Of a DNA stretch of 35,263 nt, positions 8,191 through 16,899 are shown one piece after another. Location: assembly GCA_001940645.1 (NCBI GenBank), contig MDVS01000076.1, forward strand, positions 1 to 35,263, in the 5' to 3' direction. The notes beneath the pieces were generated by a model. It ran no database searches. It saw only the letters and a list, made by a program, of their open reading frames with translations, and had not been told where the DNA came from. Numbering within the stretch: the first letter of the stretch is position 1; every line of letters starts with the position of its first letter. This stretch comes from Candidatus Heimdallarchaeota archaeon LC_3. GTDB lineage: Archaea > Asgardarchaeota > Heimdallarchaeia > Hodarchaeales > LC-3. The position numbers were made by a program, and so were the translations under genes.

Positions 8191-9747
8191 ATGATGATTT
8201 TGACAAAAAAACTTAAAATAGGATTAATATTAATAATTGTTGTTATACCCTTATTAAGTTTTACCATTATTTCTGAAGCGAATCCTAGAATCAAACTATC
8301 AGATAATTATAAGTTATTAATAATTACTAATGATGATTCTGATATTAAAACAGTTGATTATCTATTATCATTAAGAACTGACATTGATAGTTCAATTTTA
8401 CTCTACTTAGAGGTTTCGGATCATCAAGAAATTGATGATATTAACTCAAATAATGTTCTGAATCAACAAATCATTGAGTTTTGGTTTATTGTTTCTGATC
8501 TTGAGGATGATTTCTACAATCCTCTAGAAATTTTACTCTCAAAATTAATCTTAAGGAATATTCCTGGAGTAATCTTAACCACAGAATATAACGATATTCC
8601 TTCTAATCTTTTAAATGAATTTTCAATAATTTCTTGTCAAGAAGAGTTGATCCAAACTGAAGATGATATTTCTCTCACAATAACATATCCCAATGCTAAT
8701 AATTTATCCAAATTTGGTCTTTCGATTTCTCCAACTGAGAATGTGTTTCTGAAAATGGAAATAGTTGATTGCCAAATAACTAGTAATATCTATGAGATTG
8801 CGGTGCTTGATGATATTCAAGATGAGATTTTGATTTCAAAACCAACTCTAATTTATAAACCTGAAGATAATTCAAGTTTGACAATAGGAACATTTATTAT
8901 AGAAAAGTTTGAAGAAAATTCCATTTTAAAACTTAAATTCCAAGAAATAAATCAAATCGAAATTTCTTTGTTGACAATTGTTTCTCAAATATCAAAATAC
9001 GATTTAGAGTTTTTTCTAGAAGCTGAAGGAATTAACACCGAAACAAATCCACAATCAACCAATCCGGGTATACAACTTAACACAATTGATTTTTCGGGTT
9101 TTTTTCGAACTTTTGCAACCTGGGTTATTCCTATTAGTGCAATAACAGGATTTATTGGAGTTATTTTATTCTTAATTCGAAAATATTGGATGATCATTTT
9201 TGGTTTGTTTATTTCAATAGGTACAGCTCTATATATTCCCAATAGAAAACTTGATGCAGTTCAAGTCGTTCATCATAGTTCTAGGCAAAGAATTATGGAT
9301 ATGCTCCTTGAAGCTGGGGAGAAAGGTAGAACTTTTAGAAAATTATCAAATAATCTTCTAATACCAACACCCACCTTACTTTGGCACCTGAATATCTTAG
9401 AGGATTTTGATTTAATTAAAAGAATTAAAATAAGACGTGAAGTTGTTATTATTGCAGAAGAGTATTTTAACGATTTTGATCCTATCGTTAAAGAACTTGA
9501 ATTAAGTTTTAAAAGTGATCAAGGTATTATTTTTAGAAATTTTTTAATTTCACTAAATATGGATAAGTATTTTTCCTTAGAAACGGTAATAAAATTAACT
9601 AAATGGAACAGAAAAACAGCCTTAAGACATCTAAATAGATTATTAGACCTAAAAATACTTAAAAAAGATCCTTCTTCAAAAGTTTACGTTATAAATCCAA
9701 AGTATTTCGTTTCTGTAAAGGAATTATCTACTATAGAGTTTAACTAA
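8191..9747 (+). CDS. Membrane-anchored regulator: extracellular domain, TM helices, two winged helices
   Basis: A 518-residue protein with four parts. Residues 7-29 form a signal peptide or anchor ('IGLILIIVVIPLLSFTII'). Residues 30-300 form an exported beta-rich domain without Cys. Two hydrophobic segments at about 308-350 span the membrane. The C-terminal 160 residues carry two winged helices: one at about 361-425 with 'SRQRIMDMLLEAGEKG' and 'LLWHLNILEDFDLIKR', and a second at about 444-510 with 'KTALRHLNRLLDLKILKK'. The layout suggests direct signal transfer from outside the cell to DNA. The next gene encodes a surface protein and the intergenic region holds phased sites, so it is the obvious target. 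The ligand is unknown. Confidence 0.75.
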   Translation: MMILTKKLKIGLILIIVVIPLLSFTIISEANPRIKLSDNYKLLIITNDDSDIKTVDYLLSLRTDIDSSILLYLEVSDHQEIDDINSNNVLNQQIIEFWFIVSDLEDDFYNPLEILLSKLILRNIPGVILTTEYNDIPSNLLNEFSIISCQEELIQTEDDISLTITYPNANNLSKFGLSISPTENVFLKMEIVDCQITSNIYEIAVLDDIQDEILISKPTLIYKPEDNSSLTIGTFIIEKFEENSILKLKFQEINQIEISLLTIVSQISKYDLEFFLEAEGINTETNPQSTNPGIQLNTIDFSGFFRTFATWVIPISAITGFIGVILFLIRKYWMIIFGLFISIGTALYIPNRKLDAVQVVHHSSRQRIMDMLLEAGEKGRTFRKLSNNLLIPTPTLLWHLNILEDFDLIKRIKIRREVVIIAEEYFNDFDPIVKELELSFKSDQGIIFRNFLISLNMDKYFSLETVIKLTKWNRKTALRHLNRLLDLKILKKDPSSKVYVINPKYFVSVKELSTIEFN

Positions 9748-9789
9748 ACCCTAAGTACTTGTATTTGCTTTTTCTTAAACCCTGTTCTG

Positions 9790-9798
9790 TTTTTTTTT
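9790..9798 (+). terminator. T9 tract after the membrane regulator gene
   Basis: Nine consecutive T follow the stop of the upstream gene by about 43 bases. Archaeal RNA polymerase terminates at such U-tracts without needing a hairpin. The next gene has its own promoter region further downstream. Confidence 0.4.
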
Positions 9799-9816
9799 GA
9801 TTTGCGGTAACTTTTA

Positions 9817-9864
9817 CTAGAAGGAACTAGATAATTCTAGACTGGGACTATTTAATTCTAGAAT
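9817..9864. promoter_or_regulatory. Helically phased CTAG array with 9-bp direct repeat, candidate operator
   Basis: CTAG tetramers start at 9817, 9827, 9837 and 9858, spaced 10, 10 and 21 bases apart, so they fall on one face of the helix. A 9-base direct repeat 'aattctaga' occurs at 9833-9841 and 9854-9862. The second copy lies in the perfect palindrome 'attctagaat' (9855-9864). The array sits 80-130 bases before the surface-protein start, upstream of an A/T-rich element 'atatattatatt' that could be its TATA box. Confidence 0.5.
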
Positions 9865-9943
9865 ATATTATATTCTTAGGTACCACTAACATAATTAGGT
9901 TAGATTATTAGTAATCTACTCAACTAAATTTGGAGAAAAAAAC

Positions 9944-11107
9944 ATGAAAAAGATGAAACAAATATTTGTTTTAATAACAATGTTTATGCTTTTATTCGGA
10001 TCTGTCCAGCTATTAAATGTACAAGCACAGGATTCTGATCCCGAAACTACTGAAACAGAGTCTGAAGAAACTTCTGGAATAGAAACCACAACTGAATCTG
10101 AGGATGATGATGATGATGATGAAAAGACAGATGATGACGATGATGGAATAGATGACGAAGTTGAAAAGAAAGAAGAACGTGAAATTGAATACGAACTTAA
10201 TACCGAAGATAATGAACTTAAACTTAAATCTGAATTAAAATTTGGCGATAATAAGAATAAAATTGAAGTTGAATTAAAAGCTAAAGAAGATTTTGAGATA
10301 GATTTTAGATATAAATCAAAAACAGAAACTCTTGAAACTGATTTACGGATCTATATCGAATTTAAAAGTTTCATTGAATTTGTTGACAACACAAGTAATG
10401 TTGACAATATTTTAGGTGGATTCGACAATTCTGACGATTTTATTAAAGAAATTGAATTCAAGGATATTCCTTGGACAATGGAATTAACAGTCAATGAAGA
10501 ATTAGCTCAAATTTATTATTCAATCAATGTTACTGGGGTTTATGAAGGTGCAACAATCACTTTCATGTTTTATTTTGCAACTAACTTCGTAGTATTAGAT
10601 GATACCACTGTATTACAACCAACAGCGGCTAAATTCGATGTAATTATAAATAATTTTCCTTATGATAGCTCAGATTCCCAATTAGCTCTCTTTACAAAAT
10701 TAAAGAGTAAATTGAAAACTGAAGTTGAAGTTGATGAAACTGAAGATGAAAAGGATGGAATATCAAAATTTCAGGAAAAAGGTCTTGATTTTGGAACTAC
10801 TGATTTCTCTGGATTTTTCACATGGGTTAATACCGTTAATGTTGATGGAGTAACAGAAAATATAGTTTCCTCACCAGTTCTAAATGATGATGAGGAAATT
10901 AGCGGTAGTAAAGTCTATTTCACTTTTCCTCATGGAGATAGCATAGTTTGGGATCCAAAAATTGGTGTTTCTCGGGAAACAACTGGTACTCTTCTCGTAA
11001 TAGATTCCCTAAATGGGTCATCCCAAGTTCCAGGATTTGAAGCCATTACTTTAGTATTTCTTCCTCTAATTGGACTTATTACATTGTTTTTACGCCGAAG
11101 AAATTAA
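9944..11107 (+). CDS. Secreted acidic surface protein with C-terminal anchor
   Basis: A 387-residue exported protein. Residues 1-30 form a signal peptide ending near 'VQAQ'. Residues 31-70 are almost entirely Glu, Asp, Thr and Ser, including runs of six and five Asp, which could bind Ca or other cations. A beta-rich domain follows. The C-terminus has 'PGFEAI', a hydrophobic helix of about 18 residues and 'LRRRN', which resembles archaeal PGF-CTERM sorting tails. The start is supported by a ribosome-binding site, GGAG at 9932-9935, eight bases upstream. The protein follows the membrane regulator gene on the same strand and may be its target. The function is unknown. Confidence 0.78.
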   Translation: MKKMKQIFVLITMFMLLFGSVQLLNVQAQDSDPETTETESEETSGIETTTESEDDDDDDEKTDDDDDGIDDEVEKKEEREIEYELNTEDNELKLKSELKFGDNKNKIEVELKAKEDFEIDFRYKSKTETLETDLRIYIEFKSFIEFVDNTSNVDNILGGFDNSDDFIKEIEFKDIPWTMELTVNEELAQIYYSINVTGVYEGATITFMFYFATNFVVLDDTTVLQPTAAKFDVIINNFPYDSSDSQLALFTKLKSKLKTEVEVDETEDEKDGISKFQEKGLDFGTTDFSGFFTWVNTVNVDGVTENIVSSPVLNDDEEISGSKVYFTFPHGDSIVWDPKIGVSRETTGTLLVIDSLNGSSQVPGFEAITLVFLPLIGLITLFLRRRN

Positions 11108-11125
11108 ATTCCCAAATTATAACCA

Positions 11126-11152
11126 TTTTTTTGATCTTAATTATCTTTTTTT
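11126..11152 (+). terminator. Two T7 tracts after the surface protein gene
   Basis: T-runs at 11126-11132 and 11146-11152 begin about 19 bases after the stop codon. Consecutive U-tracts of this kind are typical archaeal terminators. There is no convincing hairpin. Confidence 0.4.
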
Positions 11153-11316
11153 CTTTAAATAATAATCAAAATACTCTTTTAACATTTTTTCCTCCTTTAC
11201 ATTGACAAAATTAAATACTTTACACAAAAACTTAGTGTGTTGCAAAAGATGTAATTTTATAAGTACATTTAATTTCGTAACTTAATTATATATTATTATC
11301 AAGTTGGGTGACTGAT

Positions 11317-11757
11317 ATGAATTCCCATGAAAAGGAACATGCTGAATCTGAATCCTTTGAAAGATACACTTTTACATTACCTCCCTCTTTAATTGAGAAA
11401 ATTGATAATACTGCCTTAAAAAAAGAAATGAACAGATCACAAATAGTACGAGAAGCATTGAATACTTGGTTATCTGAAGAAATAAAAGAAAATGATTTCA
11501 ATAGAAACATTCCCAGTGTTTCTATTATATCATATATATATGATCATCACGATACGCGTGTTGTTCAAGACATTTTACATTCACAGCATGAATTTGATCA
11601 AATAATATTATCTAGCACACATATACATTTATCTCATACTGAATGTTTCGAAATTATTGTTGTAAAGGGTACCATTACTAAGATAAATAAATTATCGGAC
11701 TCTATTAGATCAGTTAAAGGGTTAAATAACTTTAGAATTTATATTACTCAAAGGTAA
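11317..11757 (+). CDS. nikR: NikR-type nickel-responsive transcriptional regulator
   Basis: A 146-residue regulator with an N-terminal ribbon-helix-helix ('RYTFTLPPSLIEKID', then 'NRSQIVREALNTWL') and a C-terminal ACT-like nickel domain. The nickel ligands are H91, H102, H104 and C110. Their spacing of 11, 2 and 6 residues equals that of E. coli NikR (H76, H87, H89, C95). A GTG at 11308 could also start the frame, but GGGTGA just before the ATG at 11317 serves as ribosome-binding site. A TATA-like element 'attatatatta' near 11285 fits a short leader. No nickel transporter lies in the window, so the targets are elsewhere. Confidence 0.9.
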   Translation: MNSHEKEHAESESFERYTFTLPPSLIEKIDNTALKKEMNRSQIVREALNTWLSEEIKENDFNRNIPSVSIISYIYDHHDTRVVQDILHSQHEFDQIILSSTHIHLSHTECFEIIVVKGTITKINKLSDSIRSVKGLNNFRIYITQR

Positions 11758-11786
11758 TATTATAAAAAATAATTAAAAAAAAGAAA

Positions 11787-12341
11787 TTATCCCAATTCTC
11801 TTTTAATATCCGGGGGATTCAAAATTAATTCAGAAAGATTTCTAAATACTGTTTCAATATTTTTTCCAGAAACTGAACTTGTTTGAAAATAATCGGAAAT
11901 AACATATTTATCACAAAATGTTTTAACAGCATCATGATCAATATTGGAGTCTAAATCGTGTTTTGTTGATATGAGTATTAAAGGCATGTTATCAAGATTA
12001 AGATGTTTTCCAATTACTGTTATCCAATCGTGTAATGAATCTAAAGTTTTCATGCTTGTGCTGTCAAAAGTTAATATTATTCCTTTGATTCCTGTCACAT
12101 AATATGGTAATAATTCACGAAAACGTGATTCTCCAGCAATATCCCAGATTTGTAAAGTAATTTCTGTTTGTACGTCATTAGTATCATCTAAATTGAATAC
12201 TAAATGCTTTAACGAAAAATCCACCCCTATAGTTGATCGTGTATCGGAAACAAATCTTCCACTAACAAACCTTGCTAAAGCAGTTGTCTTTCCAACTGCG
12301 ATTTCACCTATAATTGCAACTTTATATATTAGTTCTTCCAT
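11787..12341 (-). CDS. Ras/Rab-like small GTPase (Asgard type)
   Basis: A 184-residue eukaryotic-like small GTPase. All five G motifs are visible: P-loop 'GEIAVGKT' (12-19), switch I Thr T37 in 'STIGVDF', G3 'WDIAGES' (66-72), G4 'TKHD' (126-129) and G5 'SSVSGKN' (155-161). The position of the catalytic Gln (Ras Q61) holds Glu, so intrinsic hydrolysis may be altered. There is no CAAX or Cys tail, so no prenylation is expected. The frame opens earlier at 12449, but those 36 residues are not GTPase-like and the ATG at 12341 starts right before the first beta strand. Proteins of this kind are abundant in Asgard archaea and support the lineage call. Confidence 0.9.
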   Translation of the reverse strand: MEELIYKVAIIGEIAVGKTTALARFVSGRFVSDTRSTIGVDFSLKHLVFNLDDTNDVQTEITLQIWDIAGESRFRELLPYYVTGIKGIILTFDSTSMKTLDSLHDWITVIGKHLNLDNMPLILISTKHDLDSNIDHDAVKTFCDKYVISDYFQTSSVSGKNIETVFRNLSELILNPPDIKRELG

Positions 12342-12518
12342 ATTGATTCTAAAGAAAATCAATAATTTAAAATTATTTTTATCAAAGATATTTACGTAGT
12401 ACTTTGGGTAACGTTTTTCTAAGCATTTCTTTAAAATAATAGCAATCATATTTGGTTAAAGTTAAATTTTTACTAGTTAATTCTCAGAATTTGTTCTGTA
12501 CAGATTTAAAAAAATTGG

Positions 12519-12971
12519 TTAATTTATTTTTTCATGTATTGACGTAATATAAGGTAGAACTTCTTTTGCATGGTCAATATCGACAAATGGAACAGTATTA
12601 TGAACACAAGAAAAAGTGCTACAGACCTTTTGTTGCACACCTCCCCACTTAATACCCCAACCTTTTAGAATAGCAAAAATAAGCTCAAAATCCTTACCTT
12701 TTTCCGTTAATGAATATGAAACCCTTACTGGTGTCGTATCCACTTTTACCTGTCTATTAATAATTCTTTGATCTTCTAAATTGCTCAAACAATCTGTTAA
12801 AACCCGTGCTGAAATATTTTCTCCATATTTTCCTTTTATTTGTGCTTGTAATTCTGAGAAATACAATTCTTTCTGTGTTAATAATTCACTCAAAACAAAA
12901 ATTGTCCATTTTTTTCCCAAAACTTTAGTTGCAGTAATGATAGAGCAATCTTCAATTACAATACGATCCAA
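12519..12971 (-). CDS. HxlR-family winged-helix regulator
   Basis: A 150-residue one-component regulator. The HxlR pattern is clear: a Cys near the N-terminus (C9 in 'EDCSI'), 'VLGKKWTIFVLSELL' (residues 17-31), 'LYFSELQ', 'ISARVLTDCLSNLEDQRII' and 'RVSYSLTEKGKDFE'. Some members sense electrophiles or oxidants through the first Cys. A second pair, 'VCSTFSCVH', lies in the C-terminal part and could be redox-active or bind a metal. The gene is flanked by the small GTPase downstream and an empty 160-base region upstream. The targets are unknown. Confidence 0.87.
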   Translation of the reverse strand: MDRIVIEDCSIITATKVLGKKWTIFVLSELLTQKELYFSELQAQIKGKYGENISARVLTDCLSNLEDQRIINRQVKVDTTPVRVSYSLTEKGKDFELIFAILKGWGIKWGGVQQKVCSTFSCVHNTVPFVDIDHAKEVLPYITSIHEKIN

Positions 12972-13135
12972 TGGATATTTTCTCCTATCTTATAGTATGA
13001 TTAAACTTAAAATAATGGAAATTATAATATTTAACTTCTTATTTAATCAAGTTAAAAAATTACCATTAAATTCTATTTCAAAGAATATTTCTTAAAAGGA
13101 ATTATTCTCTTGTTTTTAATATTGAAAATGAAAAT

Positions 13136-14329
13136 TTACCTTATAACATTTTCGTAAGTCGTAGTTCGTTCCTTGACAGGTCTGCCTACATCTTTAGCTA
13201 TAGAAATAAGTGAATCTAAATTCAATACTTCTTGTTTAATTTGTCTTGCAGCATTAGTAATATTTTCTTCCATCAGAGTACCTCCCAAATCATTTGCTCC
13301 TGCTTGGAGAATTCTTCTCGTCTTTAATATTCCCATTTTAGTGTAACTAGCTTGAATATTATTGATGATTCTATTAAAAAATAATCTAGCTACTGCATGA
13401 ATTTTAATATCCCATTCAACCTGATTACGGTAGTCAAAAGGATCTAAGGAAAGTAATGGATTCAAATTTTTTAAATTAATTTGTATATCATTCCATTCAT
13501 TTATATATCTAAGTGGTACAAATTCAGTAATTCCTTTGTAACCAAGTTTAATATTCTTTATTTGAATTTCTCTTATAATATTCATATGCTCTGTAATAAG
13601 TTCTGGTGTTTCAACATGACCATACATCATAGTTGAAGTTGTAGATATCCCCAATTTATGGGCAGTAGAAACAATATGCTTCCATTCTTTAACATTAATT
13701 CTCCCAGGTGAAATTTCTTCTCTAACATCATCATTTAATATCTCTGCTGCAGTACCAGGCATTGTATCAAGACCTTCCTTTTTTAAAATGGTTAACACCT
13801 CTTCAGCAGATAACTTAGATGTATACATTGCTCTTTTTATCTCTTCAGGAGAAAAGGCGTGAATGTGCACATTTCTACCTGATATTTTTTTATGTTCATC
13901 TTTAACAACATGTAAAATATTGGAATACCATTCTAAATTTGATTCTGGATGGATACCACCTTGAATACAGTATTCCGTTACTCCAAATTTTGCTGCTTCA
14001 CGTACTCTTTCTCTTATCTCGTCATCAGTGCGTATATACCCTGTTTCTGGTGCTTTTAGAGTGGCGGAAAAATAACAAAACCTACATCCCTTAATACAAA
14101 AGGAAGTGAAATTAATATTCCTATTCAATACATATGTTACTTGTTCTCCTACTAACTTCTTTCTTAATCCGTCAGCTGCATGTACAAGAATGGATATCTT
14201 TTCATCTGGTATATTCAATAGTATTTCAGCTTCTTGCGGAGTGATGAGTTGATTATTAAACGGTTTACTAACTATTCTTTTAATTTCTTCATTATCAACA
14301 GCTTGTGTAAACATTTTTGCCATATTCAC
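13136..14329 (-). CDS. cofH: FO synthase subunit 2 (radical SAM tyrosine hydroxyphenyl transferase)
   Basis: CofH joins the hydroxyphenyl part of tyrosine to 5-amino-6-ribitylaminouracil, the step before CofG in making FO, the chromophore of F420. The radical-SAM cluster motif is C78-x3-C82-x2-C85 in 'FTSFCIKGCRFCYF'. 'CIQGGIHP' and 'MPGTAAEIL' are typical of CofH, and 397 residues fits. The gene starts only 4 bases after the cofG stop, so the two are co-transcribed and probably translationally coupled. The first start is GTG at 14329; an ATG at 14323 is also possible. Confidence 0.93.
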   Translation of the reverse strand: MNMAKMFTQAVDNEEIKRIVSKPFNNQLITPQEAEILLNIPDEKISILVHAADGLRKKLVGEQVTYVLNRNINFTSFCIKGCRFCYFSATLKAPETGYIRTDDEIRERVREAAKFGVTEYCIQGGIHPESNLEWYSNILHVVKDEHKKISGRNVHIHAFSPEEIKRAMYTSKLSAEEVLTILKKEGLDTMPGTAAEILNDDVREEISPGRINVKEWKHIVSTAHKLGISTTSTMMYGHVETPELITEHMNIIREIQIKNIKLGYKGITEFVPLRYINEWNDIQINLKNLNPLLSLDPFDYRNQVEWDIKIHAVARLFFNRIINNIQASYTKMGILKTRRILQAGANDLGGTLMEENITNAARQIKQEVLNLDSLISIAKDVGRPVKERTTTYENVIR

Positions 14330-14333
14330 CGTA

Positions 14334-15500
14334 TTAAGACTTTCTAAATCCTTGATTGTCTGCTAAATTATGAATATCAATTGTTTTTCTAATTTTGTTA
14401 CTTAACCATGCATTGTCTTTTGCTTTAATGTACTTTGGATAAATTGGTAATCTTTCTCGAAAGATCAATTTTTCCTTTTCCACTACTTTTCTAAGAAATT
14501 CTATCTTTGGCCAAGCATTTTTTGGATTGACATAGTCAATAGTGATTGGAGATACTCCACCAAAATCTCTACAACCAGATTGTAAAAATAAAGTTTGATT
14601 AAATCGTAGATTTGGTGGAACTTGAAGAGGAATATCAGGAACTAATATGGAAGCCAATAATATTGTGTTAATTAATTCATCATGATCATATGGATCAAAA
14701 TTAGACCATAATGTATTTTCATGGGGAGTAAATGGTTGAAGTATTATTTCTTGAATATGTGAGTATTTTTCATGAAGATTCTTTATTGTTAATAAAGCTT
14801 CTGTTATATCCTGTTTAGTTTCACCGATTCCTAAGAGTAAACCAGTTGTAAATGGATGTTTTAAAATTCCTGCGAGTTCTATTGTTTTCAATCTCTCTTC
14901 TGGACTCTTAGAAGGAGCATAATAATGAGGGCCTCCAGGACTTGTATATAATAATTCATTAGTGGTTTCAAGCATGAGCCCCATACTTGCATTGTACGGT
15001 TTTAGAATTGAAAACTCCCTTTCTGTCATAACACCTGGATTACTATGGGGTAGAATTCCGATTTCAAGAGCTAACTCACATAGATGCTTAATGTAATCAA
15101 TAGTTGATAGAAAACCCTCTTTTTCTAACCATTTCAATGCTATTTCATATTTTTCCTCTGGTGATTGTCCCAAAGTAAATAAAACTTCTGTACACCTTAA
15201 TTCTTTAGCAGAAATAAGTAATTGTTTTACCTGATCTTCAGTAATATAAGGTTCATGCTTATTTGGTAATTTTTCTTCAGAAATTCGAAATGCACAATAG
15301 GTGCAAAAATCTCTGCACAATCTAGTAACAGGAATAAAAAGATTTTTAGAATAAGATACAGTATGATAATCTTCATGAAAATATGAATCATTTATAAGAA
15401 GATTTTTTCTTAATAAGGTTAAATCTTTTGTTGAGAGATAATCGTTTCTTAAATAAGTGGTAATAGCCTGTTTTGAAATATCTTCACTTATTAAAGACAT
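14334..15500 (-). CDS. cofG: FO synthase subunit 1 (radical SAM, FO-forming)
   Basis: CofG closes the deazaflavin ring to give FO, the second step of FO synthesis. The radical-SAM motif is C62-x3-C66-x2-C69 in 'TRLCRDFCTYCAF'. Further family features are 'EVLFTLGQSPEEKY', 'HSNPGVMTEREF', 'SMGLMLETTNE' and 'SGCRDFGGVSPIT'. At 388 residues it has normal length. It is the first gene of the cofG-cofH pair. The quinone oxidoreductase gene lies about 100 bases upstream on the same strand and may or may not share the transcript. Confidence 0.93.
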   Translation of the reverse strand: MSLISEDISKQAITTYLRNDYLSTKDLTLLRKNLLINDSYFHEDYHTVSYSKNLFIPVTRLCRDFCTYCAFRISEEKLPNKHEPYITEDQVKQLLISAKELRCTEVLFTLGQSPEEKYEIALKWLEKEGFLSTIDYIKHLCELALEIGILPHSNPGVMTEREFSILKPYNASMGLMLETTNELLYTSPGGPHYYAPSKSPEERLKTIELAGILKHPFTTGLLLGIGETKQDITEALLTIKNLHEKYSHIQEIILQPFTPHENTLWSNFDPYDHDELINTILLASILVPDIPLQVPPNLRFNQTLFLQSGCRDFGGVSPITIDYVNPKNAWPKIEFLRKVVEKEKLIFRERLPIYPKYIKAKDNAWLSNKIRKTIDIHNLADNQGFRKS

Positions 15501-15599
15501 TACACTAGACCAGAAAGTTGTTATTAAACTAAGTAGATTAAATTTTGCTAAGATACTTTTTTATATAATTTTTTTCAAAGTACAATAAGATGGTTTACA

Positions 15600-16556
15600 T
15601 TAAACTTTTAATAATACTTTTCCTTTATTCAACCTTTTTTCTAATCTATCCTGAGCATCTTTTGCCTTTTCCAAAGAAAAGACAGAATCAATTGTCAATT
15701 TGATTTTATTTGATTTAATCCATTCAAATACTGCATCTGCTCTGGATTGTAATTCTTCAGGATCTAAAATATAGTGTGCAAGTGATGGTCTAGTAAGAAA
15801 TAATGACCCTTTCTGGACTAAAGTACTTGGATTAATAGAATCGACCATACCTGAACTTTGGCCATACAGAACCATATATCCTCTTGGTTTTAAGAGATCA
15901 AGTCCTCTGGTAAAAGTTGTTTTACCTACAGAATCATAAACAACATCTACTTTACCAACATTTGATAGAATTTTTTTATCAAAATCGTTGTATGAATAAA
16001 TATAATCAGCTCCCATATTTTTAATAAGGTTCATTTTTTCTTCAGTTGAACTTACAGCAACAACTATGGCTCCCATCATTTTTGCAACTTGAACTAATAA
16101 TAATCCTACTCCACCACTGGCCGCTTGAATAACGACCTTAGTTCCTTTTTTGATTTGAAAAGTTGAATGAGTCAAATAATGTGTTGTAAGACCTTGAAGC
16201 ATAGCTGAAGCAGCCTGCTTAAAATCAAGGCCATCAGGAATTTTTTTTATTTTATTCTGGTCAACACAATTAAATTCTGCATAGGACCCTCCTACCATAC
16301 AATAAGCTACTCTATCTCCTACAGAAAATCGCTTTACTTTTTCACCAATTTCGATAACATTTCCAACTCCTTCTTCACCTGGAATAAATGGTAAATCTAA
16401 TTTATAAATACCTTTTCTTTTATAAATGTCAATGAAATTTATTCCTGCATATATTATTTTTATTTTTACTTCATTTGGCTTAGTTTTAGGTTCCGATACA
16501 GTATCAAGTATTAATTTGTCAGTAGTTCCTATTTCGTTAACAATTATCGCTTTCAT
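15600..16556 (-). CDS. Zinc-independent NAD(P)H:quinone oxidoreductase (MDR family)
   Basis: A medium-chain dehydrogenase/reductase of the QOR (zeta-crystallin) branch, which reduces quinones or enones with NADPH. The GroES-like part contains 'PFIPGEEGVGNVIEIG' (residues 56-71) and lacks the catalytic zinc Cys/His set. The Rossmann fold has 'IQAASGGVGLLLVQVAK' (143-159), the AASGGVG form typical of QOR. At 318 residues the length is normal. Enoyl reductase activity is an alternative. It lies upstream of cofG on the same strand. Confidence 0.88.
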   Translation of the reverse strand: MKAIIVNEIGTTDKLILDTVSEPKTKPNEVKIKIIYAGINFIDIYKRKGIYKLDLPFIPGEEGVGNVIEIGEKVKRFSVGDRVAYCMVGGSYAEFNCVDQNKIKKIPDGLDFKQAASAMLQGLTTHYLTHSTFQIKKGTKVVIQAASGGVGLLLVQVAKMMGAIVVAVSSTEEKMNLIKNMGADYIYSYNDFDKKILSNVGKVDVVYDSVGKTTFTRGLDLLKPRGYMVLYGQSSGMVDSINPSTLVQKGSLFLTRPSLAHYILDPEELQSRADAVFEWIKSNKIKLTIDSVFSLEKAKDAQDRLEKRLNKGKVLLKV

Positions 16557-16899
16557 AAATTACCCTTCAATTCTTTATTAGAATTATAATTGCTTATAAA
16601 ATTTTTTTTAACCCTTAAAAATTATGTCAAAAATTTGTATGATTATTCCTTAGAATAAATTTTTTCATCTCTTGTATCTTTCAATATTATAATTTAGTAA
16701 TATAATGAATTTCATCTAGGTTTGTTCCTTATACAAAATATTTAAATGAAATTTTATTAATTCAAGTATTCCGTATTTCGGCTTTCCGAAATTATATTTC
16801 GGTATACTGAAATCATACTTACAAAAACAACTTTTATGAAAAAAAAATAAATAGGTTTACCTACAAGATATTATAAAATGGCGTCAAGGGTTAAAAATT
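16557..16899. promoter_or_regulatory. Divergent promoter region between qor-like and FTR1 genes
   Basis: This 343-base gap holds the promoters of two divergent genes. Clear content is the palindrome pair described separately and a TATA box 'ttataaaa' at 16871-16878. That TATA lies 29 bases before the FTR1 ATG and predicts a leaderless transcript. No small gene is seen. Confidence 0.55.
16775..16813. promoter_or_regulatory. Two 18-bp palindromes spaced 21 bp, candidate metal-regulator operator of FTR1
   Basis: Site 1, 'atttcggctttccgaaat' (16775-16792), is a perfect inverted repeat with 7-base arms. Site 2, 'atttcggtatactgaaat' (16796-16813), has the same left arm and one mismatch in the right arm. 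The site centres are 21 bases apart, two helical turns, so two dimers would bind on one face. Their position ahead of an iron permease suggests an iron-dependent regulator of the DtxR/MntR type, but the regulator is not identified. Confidence 0.65.

Noticed and set aside
8079..8294. 71-codon minus-strand frame before the membrane regulator
   Set aside because: Much of it is antisense to the signal peptide of the regulator gene; no start signal or family.
16775..16813. NikR as the regulator of the palindromes before FTR1
   Set aside because: The sites do not look like known NikR operators and FTR1 carries iron; no evidence links them.
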